The notes under the pieces: generated by a model | Database searches by the model: none | What the model saw: the letters and a program-made list of their open reading frames with translations, nothing else | Told to the model about the DNA's origin: nothing | Part shown: positions 19,070 to 26,290 of the stretch, in pieces | How the letters are laid out: each line of letters begins with the position of its first letter | Position numbering within the stretch: position 1 is the first letter of the stretch | Translations under genes and position numbers: made by a program | Assembly (NCBI GenBank): GCA_029552745.1 | Contig: JAKPDK010000070.1 | Location: 186,001-250,000, forward strand | DNA: 64,000 bases | Direction: 5' to 3' | Source of the DNA: Candidatus Hydrogenedentota bacterium | Lineage (GTDB): Bacteria > Hydrogenedentota > Hydrogenedentia > Hydrogenedentales > SLHB01

Positions 19070-19786
19070 GTGAACCTGGTAACGGTGGCCGAAAAACTCG
19101 CATGTGCTGTAGAGCAGATTGCTTTTTCTCATCCAGTTGCTTACGTTTATAACCCGCTGGTGTATGCTTCTCGGACGCATACGACCTATTTGCAGTTGTA
19201 CGGAATTGCACCCAAACGGGCTTTATTTGTGGGTATGAACCCCGGTCCTTACGGCATGGTACAGACGGGAGTGCCGTTCGGCGATGTGGTCATGGTTCGC
19301 GACTGGTTGGGAATCTGCGGCGAAGTGGGAAAGCCCGCTCCTGAGCACCCCAAGAAGCCGGTCCTGGGTTTTTCTTGTAGGCGTAGGGAAGTGAGTGGAA
19401 GGCGTCTCTGGTCATGGGCGCGAGAACATTTTGAAACTCCCGAGCGGTTTTTTGCAGAGTTTTTTGTTTGGAACTATTGCCCATTATGCTTTCTTGAGGA
19501 GAGCGGGCGAAATCTTACTCCGGACAAACTGAAACGAATAGAATGTCAGAAGCTGTTTCTCGTTTGTGACGCCGCGTTGGTCGAAATTGTGAATTGTTTG
19601 CGACCTGAATTTCTTATTGGTGTCGGGGCTTTTGCTGAAGGACGGTTGCGGAAGATTCTATCTGAAGATAAGTCGCGGGTGTTACGTATACCTCATCCCA
19701 GCCCAGCAAATCCCGCGGCGAACCGTAACGACTGGGCTGACAAAGTATCTAAGATTTTGAGCGAAGTGGGGTTATTAAAAAAATAA
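19070..19786 (+). CDS. SMUG1-type uracil-DNA glycosylase
   Basis: This 238-residue protein closely follows the animal SMUG1 sequence: a YVYNPLVYA segment, the catalytic-loop motif GMNPGPYGMVQTGVPFGD, VRDWLGICGEVGKPAPEHP, SGRRLWSWAREH, FVWNYCPLCFLEESGRN and the HPSPANP DNA-intercalation motif. SMUG1 enzymes excise uracil and some oxidised pyrimidines from DNA to begin base-excision repair. Starting at GTG 19070, one base after the MEMO stop, gives an N-terminus that lines up with the family; the longer frame to 18998 lies inside the MEMO gene. The family is common in animals and patchy in bacteria. Confidence 0.9.
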   Translation: MNLVTVAEKLACAVEQIAFSHPVAYVYNPLVYASRTHTTYLQLYGIAPKRALFVGMNPGPYGMVQTGVPFGDVVMVRDWLGICGEVGKPAPEHPKKPVLGFSCRRREVSGRRLWSWAREHFETPERFFAEFFVWNYCPLCFLEESGRNLTPDKLKRIECQKLFLVCDAALVEIVNCLRPEFLIGVGAFAEGRLRKILSEDKSRVLRIPHPSPANPAANRNDWADKVSKILSEVGLLKK

Positions 19787-19804
19787 TGACGGTTCCAAAT
19801 AAGG

Positions 19805-19810
19805 TATAAT
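19805..19810 (+). promoter_or_regulatory. Candidate -10 box upstream of ridA
   Basis: A perfect TATAAT lies in the gap between the glycosylase stop and the ridA start, 52 bases before ATG. I see no good -35 hexamer at 16-19 bases, so the site needs experimental start mapping. Its position would make ridA and the peptidase-MA gene a separate transcript. Confidence 0.35.
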
Positions 19811-19861
19811 TTTGTTGCATGTCAAGTGAAAGTCACCTATAAGGACGGAGGATACGTGATA

Positions 19862-20248
19862 ATGGAAAAGCGTTGTATTGTGTCTCCAAATGCACCGCCA
19901 GCGGCAGGTCCCTACTCTCATGCAGTTATTGCAGGGGGATTTGTTTTTGTTTCGGGGCAGGTCGCCCTTGATCCTGGTGGAGGTGGACCTCGCAAAGGAA
20001 GTTTCGAAGAAGAAGCTCGTTTGGCATTGTCCAATTTGAAAGCCATTTTGGAGGATTGTGGAACTAGCTTGGAGCACGTGGTAAAAGTGACCGCTTTCTT
20101 GTCGGATATGGATAATTTTGCTCAGTTCAACACGATCTACAAAGAGTTTTTCCCCGCTCACTATCCTGCCCGTACGTGTATTCAAGCCGGGCGGCTTCCC
20201 TTGGACTTTCAAGTGGAAGTAGAGGCAATTGCGGTGCTTCCAAAATGA
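19862..20248 (+). CDS. ridA: RidA family reactive-enamine/imine deaminase
   Basis: This 128-residue single-domain protein of the RidA (YjgF/YER057c) family hydrolyses reactive enamines and imines produced by PLP enzymes such as threonine dehydratase. It has the family start VSPNAPPAAGPYSHAV, the GFVFVSGQVALDP segment and the key arginine in PARTCIQAGRLP, so the deaminase site appears intact. I chose ATG 19862, about ten bases after GGACGGAGGA; a GTG six bases earlier is an alternative. Its stop overlaps the start of the following TPR/peptidase gene by four bases. Confidence 0.9.
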   Translation: MEKRCIVSPNAPPAAGPYSHAVIAGGFVFVSGQVALDPGGGGPRKGSFEEEARLALSNLKAILEDCGTSLEHVVKVTAFLSDMDNFAQFNTIYKEFFPAHYPARTCIQAGRLPLDFQVEVEAIAVLPK

Positions 20249-21513
20249 TGCGTCCTGGAAATGTCTCAAGAGCATATCTGGTAAGCCTTATCTTTTGTGT
20301 TGGAGCTTTGCTCGTATGTCATGCCGAAAGCGATCTGCAGGGGGCGGCGCTGCTTAACGCCAAAGGTGTAGAGGCTTACAAACAAAAGAATTGGGAGGAA
20401 GCGCTAACCCATTTTTTGGGTGCGTATCGGCTGGCTCCCAACCAAAGTGTCGTCCGCAGAAATTTGTGTAATACCTATCAAGCTATAGCGGATGAATTAA
20501 TGCGATCTTCCAAGTTTTCAGAAGCCGCAGAACAACTGGAGGTCGCAATTAGTATTGATACGGAGAATCCCTCGCCGCTCATTCAGTTGGGGGCTTGTTA
20601 TTTGCGCCTGGGGTATATTCAGGACGCGATATATCGGTTAGAAGAGGCCGTGGAACTTGCTCCCCAAAACGTGGATGGGCGCGATTTGCTGGGGGATGCG
20701 TACTATCGTGAGGGAGACCTCTCTTCAGCAATCGAGCAATGGAGTTGGGTCGAACAAGTTCAGCCTACCCGCAAAGGTTTAGCGGAGAAGCTCGAGAAAG
20801 CGCGGCGTGAAGCTACCGTGGAACAAACATATCGTCAACGACCTTCTGCGCATTTTCAGTTCTCCTATGCGCCGGGTACCCAGGGAACAGACCTAGCGCG
20901 CGCTACAACAATCTTAGAACGTGCCTATCGGGAAATTGGCCGTCGGCTTGGTGGCGCTTATCCACCGGCGCCCATTTTGGTCAAGGTGTATACCGCGCGG
21001 GATTTTTCCCAAGCCACGTTGCTGGGAGAGCACGTTGGCGCCGTGTATGATGGAACCATTCGCTTGCCAATGATGGACAAAAATGGCGTGATTCTGGATG
21101 ATGCCGAGTTACGCCGCCGATTGTTTCACGAGTACACTCATGTCGTTGTTCGTCATATCGCGGGCGACAATGTGCCTTGGTGGCTCAATGAGGGACTAGC
21201 GGAGGTTTTTTCCGATGAAATTACGCAGGAAGAAGTTGCTCTCCTGCAAAGCGCTTTTCAGCAAGGCAAGGCTTTTCCTTTGCAATCGTTGGAGGAACAT
21301 CAGCTGAATGCCCTTCGTGTGGATGATTTGCAGCTTGCCTACGTACAATCCCACGCTACGGTACGTTACCTGTGGACGCGTTTTGGACAAGGCAGTTTGG
21401 TGCGGTTCCTTAATTTGTTGGCTGCGGGAACGACGCCGGAAGATGCCTTACGACAAATTTATCGGCGTTCGTATGCGACGTTGGACAAGGAAATGGCGGG
21501 GCAATACCGATAA
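20245..21513 (+). CDS. Secreted TPR protein with peptidase MA-like (gluzincin) domain
   Basis: The first roughly 27 residues form a signal peptide or anchor. Residues about 30-190 contain three to four tetratricopeptide repeats (NAKGVEAYKQKNWEEAL, PSPLIQLGACYLRLG, VDGRDLLGDAYYREG). The C-terminal 200 residues are a peptidase-MA-like domain with the zinc motif HEYTH and a downstream NEGLAEVF glutamate motif, the gluzincin pattern of DUF1570-type proteins. The protein is probably an exported metallopeptidase; its substrate is unknown. The ATG at 20245 overlaps the ridA stop by four bases and was chosen over an upstream in-frame ATG inside ridA. Confidence 0.8.
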   Translation: MMRPGNVSRAYLVSLIFCVGALLVCHAESDLQGAALLNAKGVEAYKQKNWEEALTHFLGAYRLAPNQSVVRRNLCNTYQAIADELMRSSKFSEAAEQLEVAISIDTENPSPLIQLGACYLRLGYIQDAIYRLEEAVELAPQNVDGRDLLGDAYYREGDLSSAIEQWSWVEQVQPTRKGLAEKLEKARREATVEQTYRQRPSAHFQFSYAPGTQGTDLARATTILERAYREIGRRLGGAYPPAPILVKVYTARDFSQATLLGEHVGAVYDGTIRLPMMDKNGVILDDAELRRRLFHEYTHVVVRHIAGDNVPWWLNEGLAEVFSDEITQEEVALLQSAFQQGKAFPLQSLEEHQLNALRVDDLQLAYVQSHATVRYLWTRFGQGSLVRFLNLLAAGTTPEDALRQIYRRSYATLDKEMAGQYR

Positions 21514-21528
21514 CAGATTGCCATCGTG

Positions 21529-22470
21529 TTAAGCGCGTCGCCGATCGATAAGAAACGTTGAACCATCCATCCGTTTTGCGTAGCTTTTCGCTTCAACAAC
21601 ACGCGTCATCAGGTCAGCAACGTGCTGAATGACCGTTATGCCTGTGTCAACTACCCCAATGGACACGGTCATCAAGGGATATGTTTTTGGATTACCTTGA
21701 CGGTCATGGCTACGAATGAAGCCGTTCTTTCTATCTTGGCTGTCATAGAAATTACGAACGATGAGATCAAAATCACTGCAGATTCGCCGGCAAACTTGTG
21801 TCATGAGCGGTGGAGGAGTAATGAACACAAAATCATCGCCGCCCACGTGTCCCACAAAAGTCTCTTCATTCCCGAGTGCACGCACCGCATTGGCTACGAC
21901 ACGCGCCGTCATTTTCAACACTTCATCCCCTCGAGCAAACCCATAGGCGTCGTTGTAACTCTTAAAGTTGTCAATGTCGAGATAGGCGAAAGCGAAAGGC
22001 TGAGCGGAGCGAAGCCTGCGATCAGTCTCAAGGGAAATCGTCAAATTTCCTGGCAAACCAGTCAGCGGGTTTGAGTTAAGGTCGCGCGTGGCTCTTATTA
22101 AATTTAACTGCACGCGAGACAAGACTTCCTCCGGGGAGTAAGGTTCCACGATATAGTCGTCTGCTGGAGTTTGAGACCAGTCAAGGCCTTGTTTCAAGTC
22201 AGATGGCGTTAGTAAGAGGATAATCGGTAGATGCCCGTATAGGTTGTCGCTTTTCAACTCATTTAAGAGGGAACCTTCTGCAGACGATTTCAAGCCGTAT
22301 GGAAGGAGAATGCATTGTGGCGGCGTCAGAAAGAAAAGTTGAAGCGCTTGTTTGGCTTCAGCAGCTGTCTGTACGTCGAATCCGTGAACACTCAGGGTTT
22401 CGGAGAGAAATGCGCGTATCTCTGCTCGTGGATCTATTACGAGGATCGTATTTTTTCCCCATTCAGCCAT
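21529..22470 (-). CDS. GGDEF diguanylate cyclase with degenerate receiver domain
   Basis: This 313-residue protein has an N-terminal receiver-like fold (residues about 7-125) and a C-terminal GGDEF domain (about 135-310). The GGDEF core reads GGDDF, which is generally compatible with cyclic-di-GMP synthesis, and the domain starts with the usual DLNSNPLTGLPGN linker. The receiver lacks the phosphorylated Asp: the expected ILLD strand end reads ILLPYG, and the conserved Lys near its end is Glu (VEPYSP). It is therefore probably controlled by something other than phosphorylation. The ATG at 22470 follows the HDOD gene stop by four bases, so they form one operon; the frame to 22545 overlaps that gene. 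Confidence 0.85.
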   Translation of the reverse strand: MAEWGKNTILVIDPRAEIRAFLSETLSVHGFDVQTAAEAKQALQLFFLTPPQCILLPYGLKSSAEGSLLNELKSDNLYGHLPIILLLTPSDLKQGLDWSQTPADDYIVEPYSPEEVLSRVQLNLIRATRDLNSNPLTGLPGNLTISLETDRRLRSAQPFAFAYLDIDNFKSYNDAYGFARGDEVLKMTARVVANAVRALGNEETFVGHVGGDDFVFITPPPLMTQVCRRICSDFDLIVRNFYDSQDRKNGFIRSHDRQGNPKTYPLMTVSIGVVDTGITVIQHVADLMTRVVEAKSYAKRMDGSTFLIDRRRA

Positions 22471-22474
22471 CGTA

Positions 22475-23320
22475 TTATTCCATATCAAGAAAGATGCCTG
22501 AACCGGACTCAAATTCCAACTCGGTATCTTGCAGGATTTTGTCAAGTTGTTCGAATGAAAGGTTCAAACGATGAAATGCGGTATGGTCGAGTTCGGGCAT
22601 GGCATAATCGCAAGGAAAACCATAGCCCATAGCTCGCGACAAGATATTCGCCAAATGAACGATGTCGGTGACATCTTGATGTGTTTTGGCCCGCGAGGGG
22701 AGATGGTGGTAGATCATGGGTTCCGACAATCGTTCCGGGAAATGCCACTCTTGAGCCAACATTCTGTTGACGCGCGGATGGTCGACGCCGATGACCTCGG
22801 TCTCCGCTTTCGCTATATGGGTTTGATGTGAAGCAGCCCATTCAACCGCTTCGTTGTATGACTTCGGATATAAGAAAGACAGGACGACTTTTCCTAAGTC
22901 ATGGAGCAGACCGGCAATCATTACTTCTTCGACTTCGGGAAGGTTGCATTCTTTGGCGATACGGCGGCTCATCAAGGCACATTCCAAGCTGTGTTCCCAA
23001 AGTCCTTTGCCTTGTTTTCCGATGCTATTAAAGACCGCAGTAGCCAGAACCATTCCCTTGATAACACTAAACCCCAACAATACCACGGCATGTGTTATGT
23101 TGGAGATGCGCCCGGGAAATCCATAAACGGGTGAATTTACGACACGCAAAACTTTCGAAGCAAGAACTTGGTCGGTACCGATTAACTCTGCCACATCGGC
23201 TGCGCTGGTGTCTTTGCTTTCTGTCAGCTTGGTAATGCGTTTAAGGGTGGTGGGTAAGGTGGACAGGCTCGAAAGCTCTGTCACGCGTTTTTCTACCTGT
23301 TCATAAGAGAATGGCGCCAA
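22475..23320 (-). CDS. HDOD domain signalling protein
   Basis: This 281-residue protein contains an HDOD domain through most of its length, with LPTTLKRITKL at the start, ASKVLRVVNSPVYGFPGRI, THAVVLLGFSVIKGMVL and an HD-type GLLHDLGKVVL. HDOD proteins act in signalling and cyclic-di-GMP networks, mostly without proven enzyme activity. The only plausible start is TTG at 23320, with a weak AGGT site upstream. The frame is continuous with the preceding 105-codon gene, separated only by its TAA and 15 codons. A GGDEF gene follows by four bases. Confidence 0.85.
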   Translation of the reverse strand: MAPFSYEQVEKRVTELSSLSTLPTTLKRITKLTESKDTSAADVAELIGTDQVLASKVLRVVNSPVYGFPGRISNITHAVVLLGFSVIKGMVLATAVFNSIGKQGKGLWEHSLECALMSRRIAKECNLPEVEEVMIAGLLHDLGKVVLSFLYPKSYNEAVEWAASHQTHIAKAETEVIGVDHPRVNRMLAQEWHFPERLSEPMIYHHLPSRAKTHQDVTDIVHLANILSRAMGYGFPCDYAMPELDHTAFHRLNLSFEQLDKILQDTELEFESGSGIFLDME

Positions 23321-23365
23321 TTCCGGTCTACCTAGTTTGCTAAAAAGTTTGCAGAAAAACTCATG

Positions 23366-23683
23366 TTATGTTTTAGGGTTCTCGCCCCGTTCTACGGCAG
23401 TCAAACTTAAACGGCGTTCCACAGCGGCTTTTATTTGAAGAAGCAGAGGGTCATCTATTGCGGCAAATCTGGTTTGAAGCTCTTCTAATCGCTGCGCGAT
23501 GGTTCGTCGAGATTCATCAAGCCCTTCGACGATGACCGAAGTGACGCCTGCGTTTTTCAGCCGTTCGATGGTGGCGGCTGTCATTTGGAAACCCGGCGGG
23601 CACAACACCGCTCCAGTAGCGTTTGTTACGGCTTTGGCAACGACCTGTCCGGGACGGACGTCTTCAATGTTTACCAAATACAT
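23366..23683 (-). CDS. Small protein resembling the N-terminal module of HD-GYP proteins
   Basis: This 105-residue protein begins MYLVNIEDVRPGQVVAKAV and continues TGAVLCPPGFQMTAATIERL...GVTSVIVEG. This is the pattern of the small beta-rich module that often precedes HD-GYP or HD phosphodiesterase domains. Here it stands alone, with a Glu/Arg-rich helical tail. It is the first gene of the HDOD-GGDEF operon, so it probably belongs to the same signalling unit. The TAA is in frame with the HDOD gene, which restarts 45 bases later, so the two may once have been one gene or be split deliberately. Confidence 0.65.
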   Translation of the reverse strand: MYLVNIEDVRPGQVVAKAVTNATGAVLCPPGFQMTAATIERLKNAGVTSVIVEGLDESRRTIAQRLEELQTRFAAIDDPLLLQIKAAVERRLSLTAVERGENPKT

Positions 23684-23862
23684 TTGATCTTATCTGCCTT
23701 TGGAGAAACTCTTCACTAAAAACCTGCCTACGTCCCTCATGCTTCATCTTTGCACGCATTTTATGCATAATTTCAGAGACTTTCAAAACCGCCTACAAGA
23801 AGTCACGGGTTCTCTGATACAATTTATTTTAAAAGTCGTCGTCACGAAAAGGAGGAAAGGCC

Positions 23863-25125
23863 ATGGTAGAGAATTACGACCCTTTTCAAGCCCAAAGCTT
23901 CGTGCAGACAGCCTCTTCTGCACTTCCTGAGTTGGACAAATGGGAACAGATTACGGAGGAGGAAGTGCAACTTGTTGCCGACATGACGCGGCGGAATGAG
24001 CTTTCGGGGGGTACTCCGATAGTGCGAGAGTTTGAGAAGCGTTGGAGAGAATGGGTGGGTTGTCGGTATAGCGTCTCGGTAATTAACGGAACGGCATCCT
24101 TATATAGCGCGTATTTTGGATTGGGGGTGGGACCAGGCGACGAAGTAATTTGCCCTGTAAACACTTGGATCTGCACCATTGCCCCCGCTGTTATGCTAGG
24201 CGCGCGCCCCGTCTTTTGCGATGTGGATCCGGAGTCGCTTCTCGCGGACCCAAATGACATTGAAGCGAAGATTACGTCAAAGACGGCGTGCATTGTTGTC
24301 GTTCATCTTTGGGGAAATGTTTGTGATATGGACGCCGTCTTGCATGTGGCGCGCAAACACAATCTACCTGTCATTGAGGACTGCTCCCATGCGCATGGTG
24401 CGAAGTGGAAAGGAAGAATGTGTGGTTCACTGGGCATTGCAGGGTGCTGGAGCCTCCAAGGCTCGAAAGCAGTAAGTGCGGGCGAAGGGGGCATCATGAC
24501 TACCGATGATGTTGAAGTATTTGAACGGGCTTGTCTCGTAGGGCAGGTCAATCGGATCAAAGGGATCGACCTTGTTACAGAGCGGTACACGGAGTTGCAA
24601 CCGCTGGGTTTGGGGATGAAGTTTCGTGCGCACCCACTAGGCATCGGAATTGCCTTGGTGCAATTAGGCAAACTGGAGGAACTCAACAGAAAACGTCGAG
24701 CCTACATTGAGTCGGTGGAAGCGGGTTTGAGCCGCATTCCGGGTTTGAGACCTGTGACGGTTTATCCGGGAGCAGAGCGCGCGGGCTTTTATGGCTTTCC
24801 GGTGATCCACGACCCAGAGAAAATGAACGGTGCGCCGACCGAAGTTTTTGTTGAAGCCCTGAAAAAGCAAGGTATCGCGGCGGAGATGCGTCCGTATCCA
24901 AATCTTCACGAGTTGCCGCTTTTTGCGAAGGGATTTGACGTGTTTACTCGGGGCCGTGGCCCCTTGTGTCCGTCACAAGGATACGCTGGATACAAGCAAG
25001 GACAATTCCCAGGGGCGGAAAAAGCGGCGGCGCACACGGTTTTTTTGCCACGGTTGAGCAATCCGATTCCAAACGCGGCTGAAGTCGTCTTGGATGTACT
25101 GGAACGCGTGGCGCGTTCCTTTTGA
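23863..25125 (+). CDS. DegT/DnrJ/EryC1/StrS family PLP aminotransferase
   Basis: This 420-residue fold-type I enzyme of the sugar/AHBA aminotransferase family is of normal length. The family pattern is clear: RNELSGGTPIVREFEKRW, NGTASLYSAYFGLGVGPGDE, the IEDCSHAHGA PLP-ring segment and the Schiff-base lysine in LQGSKAVSAGEGG. Members transaminate keto-sugars or related carbonyl compounds, typically for cell-surface or secondary metabolism. The exact substrate cannot be told. A strong AAAGGAGGAAAGG site precedes ATG 23863. The glycerate kinase gene follows after 19 bases and probably shares the transcript. Confidence 0.88.
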   Translation: MVENYDPFQAQSFVQTASSALPELDKWEQITEEEVQLVADMTRRNELSGGTPIVREFEKRWREWVGCRYSVSVINGTASLYSAYFGLGVGPGDEVICPVNTWICTIAPAVMLGARPVFCDVDPESLLADPNDIEAKITSKTACIVVVHLWGNVCDMDAVLHVARKHNLPVIEDCSHAHGAKWKGRMCGSLGIAGCWSLQGSKAVSAGEGGIMTTDDVEVFERACLVGQVNRIKGIDLVTERYTELQPLGLGMKFRAHPLGIGIALVQLGKLEELNRKRRAYIESVEAGLSRIPGLRPVTVYPGAERAGFYGFPVIHDPEKMNGAPTEVFVEALKKQGIAAEMRPYPNLHELPLFAKGFDVFTRGRGPLCPSQGYAGYKQGQFPGAEKAAAHTVFLPRLSNPIPNAAEVVLDVLERVARSF

Positions 25126-25144
25126 GGGCAGGACGGGAGCGGTC

Positions 25145-26290
25145 ATGAAAATTGTGGTTGTCCCGGACTCCTTCAAAGAGAGCCTTCGATCGAAGGAAGT
25201 GTGCGATTCCATTACGAGGGGGATTCAACGCGTTTTTCCATCGGCACATATCGTCAATTTGCCGTTGGCGGACGGTGGCGAGGGTACGGTGGAGGCGATG
25301 GTGGCTGCGGCAGGCGGAGAGATCCATGAGCTGATCGTGACGGGACCGTTGGGGAAACCTGTGCGCGCGGTTTATGGGCTGATTGACCATGGGGAAACGG
25401 CTGTGGTGGAACTTGCGGCGATTGCAGGCCTGTCTCTGATCCCACTCGAAAGGCGAGATCCTCGCTTCACGACGACTCGAGGAGTAGGCGAAATGCTTCG
25501 CCATATCTTAACTCTGGGCGTTCGACGGATTATTGTCGGGATCGGTGGAAGCGGTACAAACGATGGTGGTGCGGGGATGGCACAGGGATTAGGTTACAGA
25601 CTGCTTGACTCCGAAGGCAATGAACTCCAGCCAGGAGCCGCGGCGTTAGCATCCCTCGCATCCATTAAGCCAGAGGACGTACCCGAAGAATTGTTTCGTA
25701 CGGAGATTATTGTCGCTAGTGATGTGAAGAATCCGTTATGTGGAAAAGAGGGAGCATCTCGAGTGTATGGTCCGCAAAAAGGCGCAACCCCGGAGATGAT
25801 TGAAGACCTTGACCTAGCCCTCGCTCATTTCGCCGATGTAGTGGAGAGGGAGTTGGGAAAGTCCATCCGTGACCTACCGGGTGCAGGTGCTGCAGGGGGC
25901 ATGGGAGCGGGGCTTGTTGCTTTCGCCAATGGCAAACTGCAGTCTGGTTTTGACCTGGTTGCGGAAAGGTGCCGTCTGCGAGAACAGTTCCGAGATGCCG
26001 ATCTCATTATCACAGGTGAAGGAGCCCTAGATGGACAAAGTGTATACGGGAAAGCCGTCTCGGGCGTTGTACGATTGGCACGCGAATTCCGTGTTCCCGT
26101 CGTTGCTCTCACGGGAAGATTAAGTCCAGGCTATGAGCGGTTGTATTCCGAAGGTTTGACGGCGGCCTTTGCTCTCGCCGACGGTCCGCTTTCTCTTAAG
26201 GAGTCTGTTTCGAGAACACGTGAATTGCTAATGGATCGGACGGAAGCTATAGTACGTCTCTGGGCAGCGGGAAAAGGTAGTCGTGTTTGA
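25145..26290 (+). CDS. Glycerate kinase (GarK/GlxK family)
   Basis: This 381-residue glycerate kinase of the GlxK class phosphorylates D-glycerate with ATP, most often to 2-phosphoglycerate. Family motifs are present: MKIVVVPDSFKESLRS at the start, LPLADGGEGTVEAMV, GIGGSGTNDGGAGMAQ, GAGAAGGMGAGL and TGEGALDGQS. The ATG at 25145 has GGGAG upstream; the longer frame from 25094 lies inside the aminotransferase gene. It would feed glycerate from sugar-acid breakdown into lower glycolysis. The start of glnE overlaps its end by eight bases. Confidence 0.92.
   Translation: MKIVVVPDSFKESLRSKEVCDSITRGIQRVFPSAHIVNLPLADGGEGTVEAMVAAAGGEIHELIVTGPLGKPVRAVYGLIDHGETAVVELAAIAGLSLIPLERRDPRFTTTRGVGEMLRHILTLGVRRIIVGIGGSGTNDGGAGMAQGLGYRLLDSEGNELQPGAAALASLASIKPEDVPEELFRTEIIVASDVKNPLCGKEGASRVYGPQKGATPEMIEDLDLALAHFADVVERELGKSIRDLPGAGAAGGMGAGLVAFANGKLQSGFDLVAERCRLREQFRDADLIITGEGALDGQSVYGKAVSGVVRLAREFRVPVVALTGRLSPGYERLYSEGLTAAFALADGPLSLKESVSRTRELLMDRTEAIVRLWAAGKGSRV

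Noticed and set aside
24944-25504. A 186-codon minus-strand frame opposite the aminotransferase/glycerate kinase junction
   Set aside because: It lies antisense to two genes with clear family motifs and has no recognisable domain.
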